Part shown: positions 43,134 through 52,015 of the stretch, piece by piece
Position numbering within the stretch: position 1 is the stretch's first letter
Layout of the letters: each line of letters starts with the position of its first letter
Assembly (NCBI GenBank): GCA_963787345.1
Contig: CAWBCW010000011.1
Location: 1 to 64,000, forward strand
Length of the DNA stretch: 64,000 bases
Direction: 5' to 3'
DNA from: Bacillus_BD sp963787345
GTDB lineage: Bacteria > Bacillota > Bacilli > Bacillales > Cytobacillaceae
Translations under genes and position numbers: made by a program
The notes under the pieces: model-generated
Told to the model about the DNA's origin: nothing
The model's input: the letters and a program-made list of their open reading frames with translations, nothing else
Database searches by the model: none

Positions 43134-43574
43134 ATGCGAATTGTTGTTCAAAGAAGTAAAAAAGCGAGTGTAACCGTAAATGACGAGATTGTCGGTGAAA
43201 TCGAACATGGGCTTGTTTTGTTAGTAGGTGTTACTCATGATGACACAGAAGAGGATGCGGCCTTTTTAGCTGATAAAGTTGTGAACTTGCGAATATTTGA
43301 CGACGAAAATGGGAAGATGAATCATTCCTTACTAGATGTCGGCGGCAGTATTCTCTCTGTCTCACAATTTACCTTATATGGAGACTGTCGTAAAGGCAGA
43401 AGACCAAACTTTATGGGAGCGGCAAAGCCAGAACAAGCAAAGAATCTCTATGATTATTTTAACCAACTTTTAATGGAAAAGAATGTTAAAGTGGAAACAG
43501 GAGAATTTGGTGCGATGATGGATGTGTCACTGATTAATGATGGTCCTATTACATTAATTGTTGAAAGTAAATAA
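43134..43574 (+). CDS. dtd: D-aminoacyl-tRNA deacylase
   Basis: 146 aa, standard. Conserved SVSQFTLYGDCRKGRRPNF and C-terminal NDGPITLIVESK (the cross-subunit GP motif). Removes D-amino acids from tRNA. Co-operonic with relA. Strong terminator follows in the convergent gap with yrvJ. Confidence 0.97.
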   Translation: MRIVVQRSKKASVTVNDEIVGEIEHGLVLLVGVTHDDTEEDAAFLADKVVNLRIFDDENGKMNHSLLDVGGSILSVSQFTLYGDCRKGRRPNFMGAAKPEQAKNLYDYFNQLLMEKNVKVETGEFGAMMDVSLINDGPITLIVESK

Positions 43575-43608
43575 AGCGAGCAGACCATATTAGTCTGCTC
43601 GCTTTTTT
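43575..43608 (+). terminator. Terminator after dtd
   Basis: AGCGAGCAGAC/GTCTGCTCGCT 11-bp stem, loop CATATTA, six T residues. Confidence 0.9.
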
Positions 43609-43635
43609 GCCTTCGCTGAACGAAGGTGAATTTCA

Positions 43636-44787
43636 TTAATGTTGATTTTTAAAATAACGTGCAAGTCCTTCATATATTCCAGTCGTTGCTAAAATTTGAT
43701 ATTGTTCGGATGTAACGAGTAATTCTTCACTCGGATTACTTAAGAATCCAAGTTCAACGAGTACGGCATTTTGATGATTTTCACGAATGACATAATAGTC
43801 ACCTTTTCGAACACCGCGATCATGAATATTAGTTTTTTGGATAACTGAGGAGTGGATATTGACAGCTAAATCCTTTTGCCATGGATGATAAAAGAAAGTA
43901 GTTGCTCCTTCAGGTGCTCCATCGGTAAAACTATCGTAGTGAATCGAAATAAAGGCATCAGCATCAGTACGTGTAGAAGTAAGTACCCGTAAAGGCAAAG
44001 AAACGTATTGGTCATGGTAACGCGTTAAAATGACATCTGCACCGGCATCTTTAAGCTTATTGTACAATCGGGTAGCTGTTTCCATTGTAATATTCTTCTC
44101 GAGCGTACCGCCAATTCCGGTTGTTCCATAATCTTTACCGCCATGTCCAGGGTCAATGACAATTTTTTTGCCTTGTAAATAGGCATCGAGTCCAGCGCGA
44201 TCGTTATTTTCATTTTTTGATGTTGAAGGCTGTCCAGAATCAAATTGTGATTGGTTTTCTGTTACAACCCATTGAGCTACATATCCAGTTTGTCCGTTTT
44301 GTAGTTTAACTTTATACCAATCGTTTTTTAGCTCAACAGCTTCGAAAGAATCACCTTTATTTGCTCTAACGATAATCGTTGATAGTGTATTTGGGTTTTT
44401 CCTGATATTGGTACCATTATGTGCAATAAATATGCGTTTTCCTGAAAGTGTACTTTCGATATTATCCTGATTAGAGTTTTCTGGCGGTGATTCTTCCTGT
44501 TCTCCTTTTACCATCACTAGATAATCGGCTACCCAGCCTTTTTCCCCATTAGGTAAAAGAATTTGAATCCACTCGCCTTCTTTCTTTACATATGGATATT
44601 GTTCCCCTCTATGGATCGAAGTGATAAATTCCCCTTGCAAACTTGCTCCGTTTCGTACAGTTAAACTGTCTGTATTTACCGTAATTGTCGTACTAGAAGC
44701 ACTTGCATGACTGATTGGTATGATTAGTAGTACACAAATTAACAGTAAAAAAGTAAATAAATATCTTTTTCCACTAGTTCGTTCCAG
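43636..44787 (-). CDS. yrvJ: N-acetylmuramoyl-L-alanine amidase with SH3 repeats (YrvJ-like), CTG start
   Basis: 383 aa secreted wall hydrolase. Signal peptide (LERTSGKRYLFTFLLLICVL, HASAS cleavage region near residue 30), two bacterial SH3 domains (NTDSLTVRNGAS..., and GTNIRKNPNTLSTIIVRANK), then amidase_3 domain with zinc ligands in DPGHGGKDYGT, ISIHYD and the catalytic Glu in VLVELGFLSN. No ATG, GTG or TTG fits: the frame is open from an in-frame TGA 24 nt upstream of the CTG at 44787-44785, which sits 6 nt after GGAGGG. Shorter ATG start at 44640 would remove the signal peptide and half of the first SH3. Confidence 0.85.
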   Translation of the reverse strand: MERTSGKRYLFTFLLLICVLLIIPISHASASSTTITVNTDSLTVRNGASLQGEFITSIHRGEQYPYVKKEGEWIQILLPNGEKGWVADYLVMVKGEQEESPPENSNQDNIESTLSGKRIFIAHNGTNIRKNPNTLSTIIVRANKGDSFEAVELKNDWYKVKLQNGQTGYVAQWVVTENQSQFDSGQPSTSKNENNDRAGLDAYLQGKKIVIDPGHGGKDYGTTGIGGTLEKNITMETATRLYNKLKDAGADVILTRYHDQYVSLPLRVLTSTRTDADAFISIHYDSFTDGAPEGATTFFYHPWQKDLAVNIHSSVIQKTNIHDRGVRKGDYYVIRENHQNAVLVELGFLSNPSEELLVTSEQYQILATTGIYEGLARYFKNQH

Positions 44788-44802
44788 TGTTCTCCCTCCT
44801 TT

Positions 44803-44832
44803 TTCTGATCAGAAAGTCTAGATCTTTCTGAT
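44803..44832 (-). promoter_or_regulatory. Palindromes 5' of the yrvJ ribosome binding site
   Basis: On the plus strand, TTTCTGATCAGAAA (44803-44816) is a perfect 14-bp palindrome and overlaps the inverted repeat ATCAGAAAG-TCTAGAT-CTTTCTGAT (44808-44832). In the yrvJ mRNA these would be alternative hairpins ending 4-9 nt before GGAGGG. The 229-bp yrvJ-yrzK divergent gap is otherwise AT-rich, with TTGACT near 44882 as a possible -35. Confidence 0.45.
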
Positions 44833-45016
44833 TACGGCTGCTCTGGATAAAAACCAATAAAAACCCCTTAAATACTTCTATTTTGACTAGGTTAATTCCT
44901 TCTTGCTTAATTGACTTTTATTCCTTTTTTAACAAAAAAGATTTTAAAGAAATGAACTTCTTAAATTTGGGCAAACTAGTTATTAGCGTAATGACAAATA
45001 TTTAGGGGGATGAAAC

Positions 45017-45193
45017 ATGCGTCATGGAGATAAAGGGAATTCGGTATTATCCGGTGTCAATCAATTGCATGGTATTGACTTTCGGGACAGCATCCAAAAA
45101 GAACAGTTTTCTACATCAATCGAAGCAGCCTCTGAATTTGGCTTTGGGAACGAGGATATTAAAAAGCTAAAAAGACGCTTAGAACGAAATTAA
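45017..45193 (+). CDS. yrzK: Small conserved protein, YrzK-like
   Basis: 58 aa: MRHGDKGNSVLSGVNQLHGI at the N-terminus and NEDIKKLKRRLERN at the C-terminus. AGGGGGATG upstream of ATG. Charged and probably helical at the C-terminus, no signal or membrane segment. B. subtilis has a similarly placed small gene (yrzK) between yrvJ and hisS; I use the symbol on position and size. Function unknown. Confidence 0.7.
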   Translation: MRHGDKGNSVLSGVNQLHGIDFRDSIQKEQFSTSIEAASEFGFGNEDIKKLKRRLERN

Positions 45194-45203
45194 AGAACAG
45201 GTA

Positions 45204-45232
45204 TTGACAATTTTCGCGATGATTCGTATGAT
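45204..45232 (+). promoter_or_regulatory. Sigma-A promoter of the hisS T-box transcript
   Basis: TTGACA (45204-45209), 17-nt spacer, TATGAT (45227-45232), just after yrzK. Confidence 0.85.
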
Positions 45233-45239
45233 GATTAAA

Positions 45240-45564
45240 TGAAGAGAAAGTGTTGTCTTAAGTGATAACAATGAGATTCATTATCATAAATAATAGCCAT
45301 TGAAGAAGAAAAGTAGTTTAGTTCCAGATGGATAGAGAGGAAACATCCTAGGCTGTAAGTGTTTCCCCATTATGACTAAGTGAAGAACACTTCTGAGGCT
45401 TCTCTCCGAACAAAAAAGATTCTTTCTTTAGTAGGAGAAGAACGTGACAGGCGTTAACTGGAAAGTGGGAGTGAATTGGATTCACTTCAATTAGGGTGGC
45501 ACCACGGGAATCATAGCTCTCGTCCCTTGTATAGATAGGATTATACAAGGGACGAGGGCTTTTT
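45240..45564 (+). ncRNA. T-box leader controlling hisS-aspS
   Basis: Stem I features: AGUA (45314-45317 region), AGAGAGG bulge with distal stem GGAAACA/TGTTTCC and distal loop GGCTGTAAG. The specifier position after GAA reads CAC (45388-45390), a histidine codon. Conserved T-box AGGGTGGCACCACGGG at 45493-45508; terminator CTCGTCCCTTGTATA/TATACAAGGGACGAG plus T-run at 45519-45564. Uncharged tRNA-His is expected to stabilise the antiterminator. Confidence 0.93.
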
Positions 45565-45589
45565 AGTATTTTTGAGGAGGTTTACATAA

Positions 45590-46861
45590 ATGTCGATCCA
45601 GATTCCTAGAGGAACACAGGATATTTTGCCTGGTGTAGTAGAGAAGTGGCAATACATTGAGCAAAAGGCACGAGAACTTTGTGAGAGATTTCAATATCAT
45701 GAGATTCGGACTCCAATTTTTGAGCATACCGAACTCTTTACACGAAGTGTCGGTGAAACAACCGATGTCGTTCAAAAAGAAATGTATACATTCGAAGACC
45801 GAGGAGGCAGAAGTATAACATTACGGCCAGAAGGCACAGCTTCGACTGTACGATCTTTTGTTCAGCACAAACTGTACGGAGATCCGAATCAGCCGGTTAA
45901 GCTCTATTATATGGGACCAATGTTTCGCTATGAACGACCACAAGCTGGACGTTTTCGTCAATTCGTACAGTTTGGTGTCGAAGCTTTAGGCAGTAAAGAT
46001 CCTGCTATTGATGCAGAGGTCATTGCTCTTGCAATGTCGATTTATTCCAGTTTAGGTTTGAAAAAATTAAAGCTTATTATTAATAGTCTAGGTGACAAAG
46101 AAAGCCGTCAGGCACATCGCAGCGCTTTAATCCAACATTTCCAGCCTAGAATTGGTGAGTTCTGCCAAGACTGTCAAAATCGTTTAGAGAAAAACCCAAT
46201 GCGAATTCTTGATTGTAAACAAGACCGAAATCATGAATTAATGGAAACAGCTCCGTCAATCATTGAGTATTTGAACGAGGAGTCTAAAGTCTATTTTGAG
46301 AAGGTTCAACAATATTTATCCGATTTGGACATTTCATTTGAAGTAGATCCAAATCTAGTTCGCGGACTTGATTATTATAACCATACAGCATTTGAAATTA
46401 TGAGTGATGCAGAAGGGTTTGGGGCGATTACAACCCTTTGTGGAGGCGGTCGCTATAATGGATTAACGCAGGAAATCGGCGGTCCGGAGACACCGGGAAT
46501 TGGTTTTGCTTTTAGTATTGAACGCTTTATCGCTGCTTTAGAAGCTGAAAATGTAGACTTGCCAATTAATCAGAACATTGATTGTTATTTTGTTTCTTTA
46601 GGTGAAGAAGCACAAGATTATACGGTTAAGCTTCTGCATCAACTGCGGTTAGCGGGTTATTCAGCTGAGAGGGATTATTTAAACCGAAAAATTAAAGGGC
46701 AAATGAAAGCAGCTGACCGTTCTAACGCTAAATATGTAGCAATATTAGGTGAAGATGAATTAAAGGCGAATAAGATTAATGTTAAACAGATGGAAACCGG
46801 TGACCAGTGGGAAATCGAGTTAGATCAATTTATTAATAAATTTAAAGAATTACATCAATAG
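45590..46861 (+). CDS. hisS: Histidyl-tRNA synthetase
   Basis: 423 aa class II aminoacyl-tRNA synthetase. N-terminus SIQIPRGTQDILPG; motif 2 region FRYERPQAGRFRQFVQFG; HisA box LVRGLDYYNHTAFE; motif 3 PGIGFAFSIERF. C-terminal anticodon-binding domain. TGAGGAGGTT before ATG. Regulated by the His T-box; aspS follows after 13 nt. Confidence 0.97.
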   Translation: MSIQIPRGTQDILPGVVEKWQYIEQKARELCERFQYHEIRTPIFEHTELFTRSVGETTDVVQKEMYTFEDRGGRSITLRPEGTASTVRSFVQHKLYGDPNQPVKLYYMGPMFRYERPQAGRFRQFVQFGVEALGSKDPAIDAEVIALAMSIYSSLGLKKLKLIINSLGDKESRQAHRSALIQHFQPRIGEFCQDCQNRLEKNPMRILDCKQDRNHELMETAPSIIEYLNEESKVYFEKVQQYLSDLDISFEVDPNLVRGLDYYNHTAFEIMSDAEGFGAITTLCGGGRYNGLTQEIGGPETPGIGFAFSIERFIAALEAENVDLPINQNIDCYFVSLGEEAQDYTVKLLHQLRLAGYSAERDYLNRKIKGQMKAADRSNAKYVAILGEDELKANKINVKQMETGDQWEIELDQFINKFKELHQ

Positions 46862-46874
46862 GAGGAAATTTTTT

Positions 46875-48644
46875 ATGATGGAAAGAAGTTATTTTTGTGG
46901 TGAAGTGCCAGAAACGGCAATTGGAGAGAAAGTAAAATTAAAAGGTTGGGTGCAAAGACGCCGTGACCTAGGCGGACTTATCTTTATTCATTTACGTGAT
47001 CGGACCGGCATTGTTCAAATTGTTTTTAATCCAGAGGTTTCCAAAGAAGCTTTAGAAATTGCGGAAAGGGTTCGCAGTGAATATGTTGTTGAAGTGGAAG
47101 GTACGGTTATTGCTAGAGATGAGGAAACGTTTAATCCAAATTTAAGCACCGGAAAAATTGAAGTCCAAGTTGAGAAAATGGCGATTATCAATGAATCGAA
47201 AACACCACCATTTATGATCGAAGATGATGTTGAAGTATCTGAAGAAATTCGTTTGAAATACCGTTACCTTGATTTAAGAAGACCAGCGATGTTTGAAACA
47301 TTAAAAATGCGTCATAGAGTGACAAAAGTAATGAGAGATTTCCTTGATAGCGAAGAATTCCTTGATATTGAAACACCGATTTTGACAAAGAGTACTCCTG
47401 AAGGGGCACGTGATTATTTAGTCCCGAGCCGTGTTCACCCAGGTGAATTCTATGCTCTGCCACAATCACCACAGATTTTTAAACAGCTATTAATGGTTAG
47501 CGGTGTGGAGCGCTATTATCAAATTGCTCGCTGTTTCCGTGATGAAGATTTACGTGCAGATCGCCAACCGGAATTTACGCAGCTAGATATCGAAACAAGC
47601 TTTTTAAGTGCGGAAGAAATTCAAGACTTAACAGAGCGCATGATTGTTAAAATTATGAAGGAAGTAAAGGGGATTGATGTGACAACACCATTCCCACGAA
47701 TTCCATATGATGAGGCAATGGGGGCATATGGCTCAGACAAGCCTGATACACGTTTTGAATTAAAACTTGTTGATTTAACAGAAGCCTTTAAAAACTCTAG
47801 TTTCAAAGTGTTTGCTGGGGCGATTGCAGGCGGCGGTGTCGTAAAAGCGATTAATGTTAAAGGCGGTTCACTTCAATATTCACGTAAAGATATTGATGGG
47901 TTAACTGAATATGCGGCTCGTTATGGTGCAAAGGGTCTTGCTTGGTTAAAAGCCGAAGAAGATGGCTTAAAAGGACCAATTATTAAATTCTTCAGTGAAG
48001 AAGAGCTTTCTGCTTTAAATGAATTATTAGGAATAGAAAAAGACGATTTAATTTTATTCGGAGCAGACAATAAAAAGGTTGTTGCCGATGTGCTTGGCAA
48101 CTTACGCTTAAAAATAGCGAAGGACATGAATTTAATTGACGAAAGTAAATTTAATTTCCTTTGGGTAACGGATTGGCCGCTTTTAGAGTATGACGAAGAT
48201 GCAAACCGTTTTACAGCTGCCCATCACCCATTCACAATGCCTCTTAGAGAAGATGTTGAATTGCTTGAAACTGCGCCAGAAAAAGCTCGTGCTCAAGCCT
48301 ATGATATCGTTCTAAATGGCTATGAACTTGGTGGCGGATCACTTCGTATTTACGAAAGAGATGTGCAAAATAAAATGTTCAAGGCTTTAGGATTTACAGA
48401 AGAAAAAGCGAATGAACAATTTGGCTTCTTATTAGATGCGTTCGATTATGGTACACCTCCACATGGTGGAATTGCTTTAGGATTAGACCGCTTTGTGATG
48501 CTTTTAGCTGGCAGAACAAACCTGCGTGATACAATTGCCTTCCCTAAAACGGCGAGTGCAAGTGATTTATTAACAAACGCACCAGGTGAAGTAAGTCCAG
48601 AGCAATTAATTGAGTTAAATTTGGCAACTACGGTGATTAAATAA
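46875..48644 (+). CDS. aspS: Aspartyl-tRNA synthetase
   Basis: 589 aa bacterial-type enzyme. N-terminal OB anticodon domain (VKLKGWVQRRRDLGGLIFIH), class II core with motif 2 YYQIARCFRDEDLRADRQPE, the bacterial GAD insertion domain, and motif 3 GIALGLDRFVMLLAG. Start is the first of two ATG codons, 9 nt after AGGAGG. Hisotically co-regulated with hisS in Bacillus through the same T-box. Confidence 0.97.
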   Translation: MMERSYFCGEVPETAIGEKVKLKGWVQRRRDLGGLIFIHLRDRTGIVQIVFNPEVSKEALEIAERVRSEYVVEVEGTVIARDEETFNPNLSTGKIEVQVEKMAIINESKTPPFMIEDDVEVSEEIRLKYRYLDLRRPAMFETLKMRHRVTKVMRDFLDSEEFLDIETPILTKSTPEGARDYLVPSRVHPGEFYALPQSPQIFKQLLMVSGVERYYQIARCFRDEDLRADRQPEFTQLDIETSFLSAEEIQDLTERMIVKIMKEVKGIDVTTPFPRIPYDEAMGAYGSDKPDTRFELKLVDLTEAFKNSSFKVFAGAIAGGGVVKAINVKGGSLQYSRKDIDGLTEYAARYGAKGLAWLKAEEDGLKGPIIKFFSEEELSALNELLGIEKDDLILFGADNKKVVADVLGNLRLKIAKDMNLIDESKFNFLWVTDWPLLEYDEDANRFTAAHHPFTMPLREDVELLETAPEKARAQAYDIVLNGYELGGGSLRIYERDVQNKMFKALGFTEEKANEQFGFLLDAFDYGTPPHGGIALGLDRFVMLLAGRTNLRDTIAFPKTASASDLLTNAPGEVSPEQLIELNLATTVIK

Positions 48645-48649
48645 CAGTC

Positions 48650-48678
48650 TTGCTCACTTAAAAATGTTGTGGTATGAT
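48650..48678 (+). promoter_or_regulatory. Sigma-A promoter of 6S-1 RNA
   Basis: TTGCTC (48650-48655), 17-nt spacer, TATGAT (48673-48678); transcription would begin near 48685-48687. Confidence 0.75.
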
Positions 48679-48686
48679 ATTAATAA

Positions 48687-48880
48687 GCTTTAAGAGAGTC
48701 CTGATGTGTTCGTGGTAAAACCATTCGTTTGACCGAACATATTACCTTTGGGAGTTCAGAGTTCTTAATCGGCGTACATGCCTAAGAAATTAGGACGTAC
48801 AAACATTAAGTCAGAACACCCACCTGCTGAGTGCGGGTTCAAACAAGGTACAAAAGCGACGGCATAATTGGGACTCTTTT
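48687..48880 (+). ncRNA. bsrA: 6S-1 RNA (BsrA)
   Basis: About 195 nt, between aspS and tcdA exactly as in B. subtilis. The closing stem pairs AGAGTCCTGA at the 5' end with the 3' TTGGGACTCTTT. The 5' segment CCTGATGTGTTCGTGG and the 3' segment AGAACACCCACCTGCTGAGTG are recognisable 6S-1 features. 6S RNA mimics an open promoter and sequesters sigma-A RNA polymerase. Boundaries are approximate. Confidence 0.88.
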
Positions 48881-48896
48881 ACATAACGTTAAGATA

Positions 48897-48924
48897 AACC
48901 ATGTCTTTATTGACATGGTTTTTT
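48897..48924 (+). terminator. Terminator downstream of 6S-1 RNA
   Basis: AACCATGTC-TTTATT-GACATGGTT followed by TTTTAT, 16 nt after the 6S closing stem. Confidence 0.85.
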
Positions 48925-49014
48925 ATATCTGTATACATACAATTTTAACAAAGTATGATATATTCTTTTACAGGAAAAAATGAAGCTTAAGAAGAATGAT
49001 GGAGTTGGTTATTT

Positions 49015-49791
49015 ATGTTACACCAATTTTCGCGCAATGAACTTGCGTTTGGAAAAGAAGGTTTAGAAATATTAAAGAACAGTACAGTGGCTGTGTTAGG
49101 AGTTGGCGGAGTTGGAACTTTTTCTGCTGAAGCCCTAGCACGTTCCGGTGTAGGTAAATTAATCTTAATTGATAAAGACGATGTAGATATCACAAATGTA
49201 AATCGGCAAATCATCGCACTGCTTTCAACAGTCGGTCAACCAAAAGTCGATTTAATGAAAGAAAGAATTGCTGACATTAATCCAGATTGTGAAGTTGTGG
49301 CACTGAAAATGTTTTATACAGAAGAAACATATGAAGAAATATTTGGCTACAATCTTGATTTTGTCGTTGATGCATCCGATACGATTTCATATAAAATTCA
49401 TTTAATAAAAGAATGTTTGAAACGAAACATTCCAATTATTTCAAGCATGGGAGCGGCAAATAAAATGGATCCTACCCGCTTTCAAATTGCCGATATTTCA
49501 AAAACACACACAGATCCGATTGCCAAGGTAATTCGTACAAGACTGAGAAAAGAAGGAATACGTAAAGGGGTTCCTGTTGTTTTTTCTGATGAAAGCCCGA
49601 TTGTCATTCGTGAAGATGTTCGGAAATACGTGGGAAAAGATGATGCTGAGATTCGAAAGGCAAAAATGCCGCCATCGTCTAATGCGTTTGTCCCATCTGT
49701 AGCGGGCTTGATTATGGCAAGCTATGTAGTAAGGCAACTGTTACAGGGGATAAAGATCAATACGGTTAAAGATATAAAAGACGCCAAGTAA
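49015..49791 (+). CDS. tcdA: tRNA threonylcarbamoyladenosine dehydratase TcdA
   Basis: 258 aa E1-like adenylating enzyme (B. subtilis YrvM) that cyclises t6A37 to ct6A. Nucleotide-binding loop VLGVGGVGTFSAEALARSGV (about residues 28-47), DKDDVDITNVNRQ, and SSMGAANKMDPTRFQIADIS, typical for TcdA rather than ThiF/MoeB. The second-half cysteine motifs of ThiF are lacking. A terminator overlaps its stop. Confidence 0.92.
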   Translation: MLHQFSRNELAFGKEGLEILKNSTVAVLGVGGVGTFSAEALARSGVGKLILIDKDDVDITNVNRQIIALLSTVGQPKVDLMKERIADINPDCEVVALKMFYTEETYEEIFGYNLDFVVDASDTISYKIHLIKECLKRNIPIISSMGAANKMDPTRFQIADISKTHTDPIAKVIRTRLRKEGIRKGVPVVFSDESPIVIREDVRKYVGKDDAEIRKAKMPPSSNAFVPSVAGLIMASYVVRQLLQGIKINTVKDIKDAK

Positions 49792-49803
49792 TTGGCGTCT
49801 TTT
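49777..49803 (+). terminator. Terminator overlapping the tcdA stop codon
   Basis: GACGCCAA-GTAA-TTGGCGTC followed by TTTT; the TAA stop lies in the loop. Confidence 0.85.
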
Positions 49804-49925
49804 GGTTATAAAATAGACAACAATGATCTTTTAGCTCGTTAAGCACTTAAAGCTGGATTGATTTGTTCGTGCTATAATGAGCAGAGTGAAACGCAAAAGA
49901 TGTCTCTGTAATGGGGGTAATGTTA

Positions 49926-51209
49926 TTGAACAGAGAACCGCTTGCCTATCGAATGCGTCCGGTCACGATAGATGAAATTGTCGGTCAAAAGGAAGTTATT
50001 GGGAAAGAAACAAATTTATATAAAATGATAAAAAAAGGTTATGTCCCATCGTTATTATTATACGGAGAACCGGGAATTGGAAAAACCTCTCTTGCTTATG
50101 CAATCGCAGGAACAACGGAAATTCCGTTCATCGCTTTGAATGCGACAACATCAGGAAAAAAGGATGTAGAAGAAGTTATTCAAGAATCACATTTAACGGG
50201 AAAGCTCATCCTGTTCTTGGATGAAATTCACCGATTTAATAAAGCACAGCAAGATTACTTACTTCCCCATGTTGAGAATGGAAGTATTATTTTAATCGGA
50301 GCAACAACGGAAAACCCTTTTCACGATGTGAACCCAGCTATACGAAGTCGATGCGGGCAAATCTTACAGTTGACGAGATTATCAAAAGAGGATATTCAAG
50401 AATTAATCGCGAAGGCCCTTACGAATAAAGAAAAGGGGTTAGGTCATATATCAATTATGATCAACGATAAACAAATGGAACGAATTGCTGAAGGGGTAAA
50501 TGGCGATGCGAGAAAAGCGTTAACGATGTTAGAGTCGATTGTGTATGCTTCAGATATGGAAAAGGATACGTATATCGTTGAAGATGATACGATCGAAAAA
50601 ATGATTTCACGAGTTGGCGTCGGTGGTGATAAAAAAGGATCACACTTTTATAACTTGCTATCGGCATTACAAAAAAGCATCCGTGGAAGTGATGTGAACG
50701 CTGCTCTCTATTATTTAGCTCATTTGTTAGAAAATGGTGATCTCATTTCTGTTAATAGAAGATTGTTAGTAATCGCTTATGAAGACATCGGATTAGCGAA
50801 CCCAGATATAGGTGGTCATGTATTAGCTGCAGTTGGAGCAAGTGAACGGCTTGGGCTGCCAGAAGCGAGAATTCCGCTAGCTGCCGCTGTTGTAGAAATG
50901 TGTTTGTCTTCGAAGTCTAACTCAGCTTACCAAGCGTTAGATAAGGCGATTGCTGATATTCATAACGGAAAAATAGGAGATATTCCGAAACATCTTCGCG
51001 ATGCTCACTATGCAGGGGCTGTTTCTTTAGGACATGTTGGATATCAATACCCGCATGATTATCCTTTAGGAACTTTTGGTGGATGGGTTAAGCAGCAATA
51101 TCTGCCAGAAAATCTAAAAGGAACCGAATATTACGAACCTGTAATAGCAGGAGAAGAAAAAAAGCTGGCCGCTATTTATAAAAAACTTTTGGAATTTAAG
51201 GGAAAGTAA
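49926..51209 (+). CDS. rarA: Replication-associated recombination protein A (RarA/MgsA) AAA+ ATPase
   Basis: 427 aa. Walker A YGEPGIGKTSLAYAIAG, Walker B LILFLDEIHRFNKAQQD, sensor IGATTENPFHDVNPAIRSRC, and the C-terminal tetramerisation domain (GLPEARIPLAAAVVEMCLSS). Acts at stalled forks and gaps. Start uncertain: TTG at 49926 lies 8 nt after GGGGG and gives LNREPLAYRMRP, close to MKPLAFRMRP of B. subtilis; ATGs at 49911 and 49920 are alternatives. Walker A has GEPG in place of the more usual GPPG. Confidence 0.93.
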   Translation: MNREPLAYRMRPVTIDEIVGQKEVIGKETNLYKMIKKGYVPSLLLYGEPGIGKTSLAYAIAGTTEIPFIALNATTSGKKDVEEVIQESHLTGKLILFLDEIHRFNKAQQDYLLPHVENGSIILIGATTENPFHDVNPAIRSRCGQILQLTRLSKEDIQELIAKALTNKEKGLGHISIMINDKQMERIAEGVNGDARKALTMLESIVYASDMEKDTYIVEDDTIEKMISRVGVGGDKKGSHFYNLLSALQKSIRGSDVNAALYYLAHLLENGDLISVNRRLLVIAYEDIGLANPDIGGHVLAAVGASERLGLPEARIPLAAAVVEMCLSSKSNSAYQALDKAIADIHNGKIGDIPKHLRDAHYAGAVSLGHVGYQYPHDYPLGTFGGWVKQQYLPENLKGTEYYEPVIAGEEKKLAAIYKKLLEFKGK

Positions 51210-51333
51210 CTCCATGGAAATGATCTTTGATAGGAATGAATCCTTCCTATGTTGATTAAAATTATGTTATAATTACGAAAGTCTATCTTAATACTATGCT
51301 TTTAACTTTATTGAGCAGATAGGATGTCATTAA

Positions 51334-52014
51334 ATGCAAAAGAAACGTTTGGGTCAATTAGGCCCTAGATTTTTGATCTTTTTGTTAGGTTTACTTGTCA
51401 TGACATTCGGAATTGTTCTAATTATCGTAGCTGATCTAGGGCCTTCATCATGGGATGTTTTGCATATAGGTCTTTTTTACAGTTTCGGGCTAACGATTGG
51501 GACTTGGAGTATACTTGTCGGAGTGGCGATTGTGATTTTATCTGCTATCCTTCTTAAGTCATTTCCGCCAATTGGGACTTTTTTAAATATGTTGCTTGTC
51601 GGTATTTTTATCGACATCTTTTTATTAATTCCTTTTCTACAAACTCCAGATTCCACTTTAGGTAAAATGGTCATGTTTCTTTGTGGATTATTTATTAATA
51701 GTTACGGAATGGGATTATATATTTCTGCTCGTTTGGGGGCAGGACCACGGGATAGTTTAATGCTTGCGATCACTTCTCTTACAAAATGGAAGGTGGGCCC
51801 TGTACGTACGACTCTTGAGATTGTAGCCGTTTTGATTGGTTGGCAATTGGGGGGACCCTTATTTTGGGGTACGATTGTTTACGGTGTATTAATTGGTGTG
51901 ACAGCTAGCTTCACACTGCCACAGACCCAGAAGTTGACTGACTTTATGTTAAAAAATAGGCAGAAACGAAAAAAGCCTCAGCAAATAAATGAACAATATA
52001 ATAGGAGTGTTTAG
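51334..52014 (+). CDS. YczE/YyaS/YitT family membrane protein
   Basis: 226 aa with five to six hydrophobic segments and conserved ADLGPSSWDVLHIGL and ARLGAGPRDSLMLAI blocks, typical of the YczE/YyaS family. Basic C-terminal tail. Function unknown. TGTTATAAT at 51265-51273 is an extended -10 candidate. Between promoter and start, TTTAACTTTATTGAGCAG (51301-51318) resembles a lone left arm of the leader repeat. Its stop is 1 nt before the cymR start. Not present at this place in B. subtilis. Confidence 0.8.
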   Translation: MQKKRLGQLGPRFLIFLLGLLVMTFGIVLIIVADLGPSSWDVLHIGLFYSFGLTIGTWSILVGVAIVILSAILLKSFPPIGTFLNMLLVGIFIDIFLLIPFLQTPDSTLGKMVMFLCGLFINSYGMGLYISARLGAGPRDSLMLAITSLTKWKVGPVRTTLEIVAVLIGWQLGGPLFWGTIVYGVLIGVTASFTLPQTQKLTDFMLKNRQKRKKPQQINEQYNRSV

Positions 52015-52015
52015 G

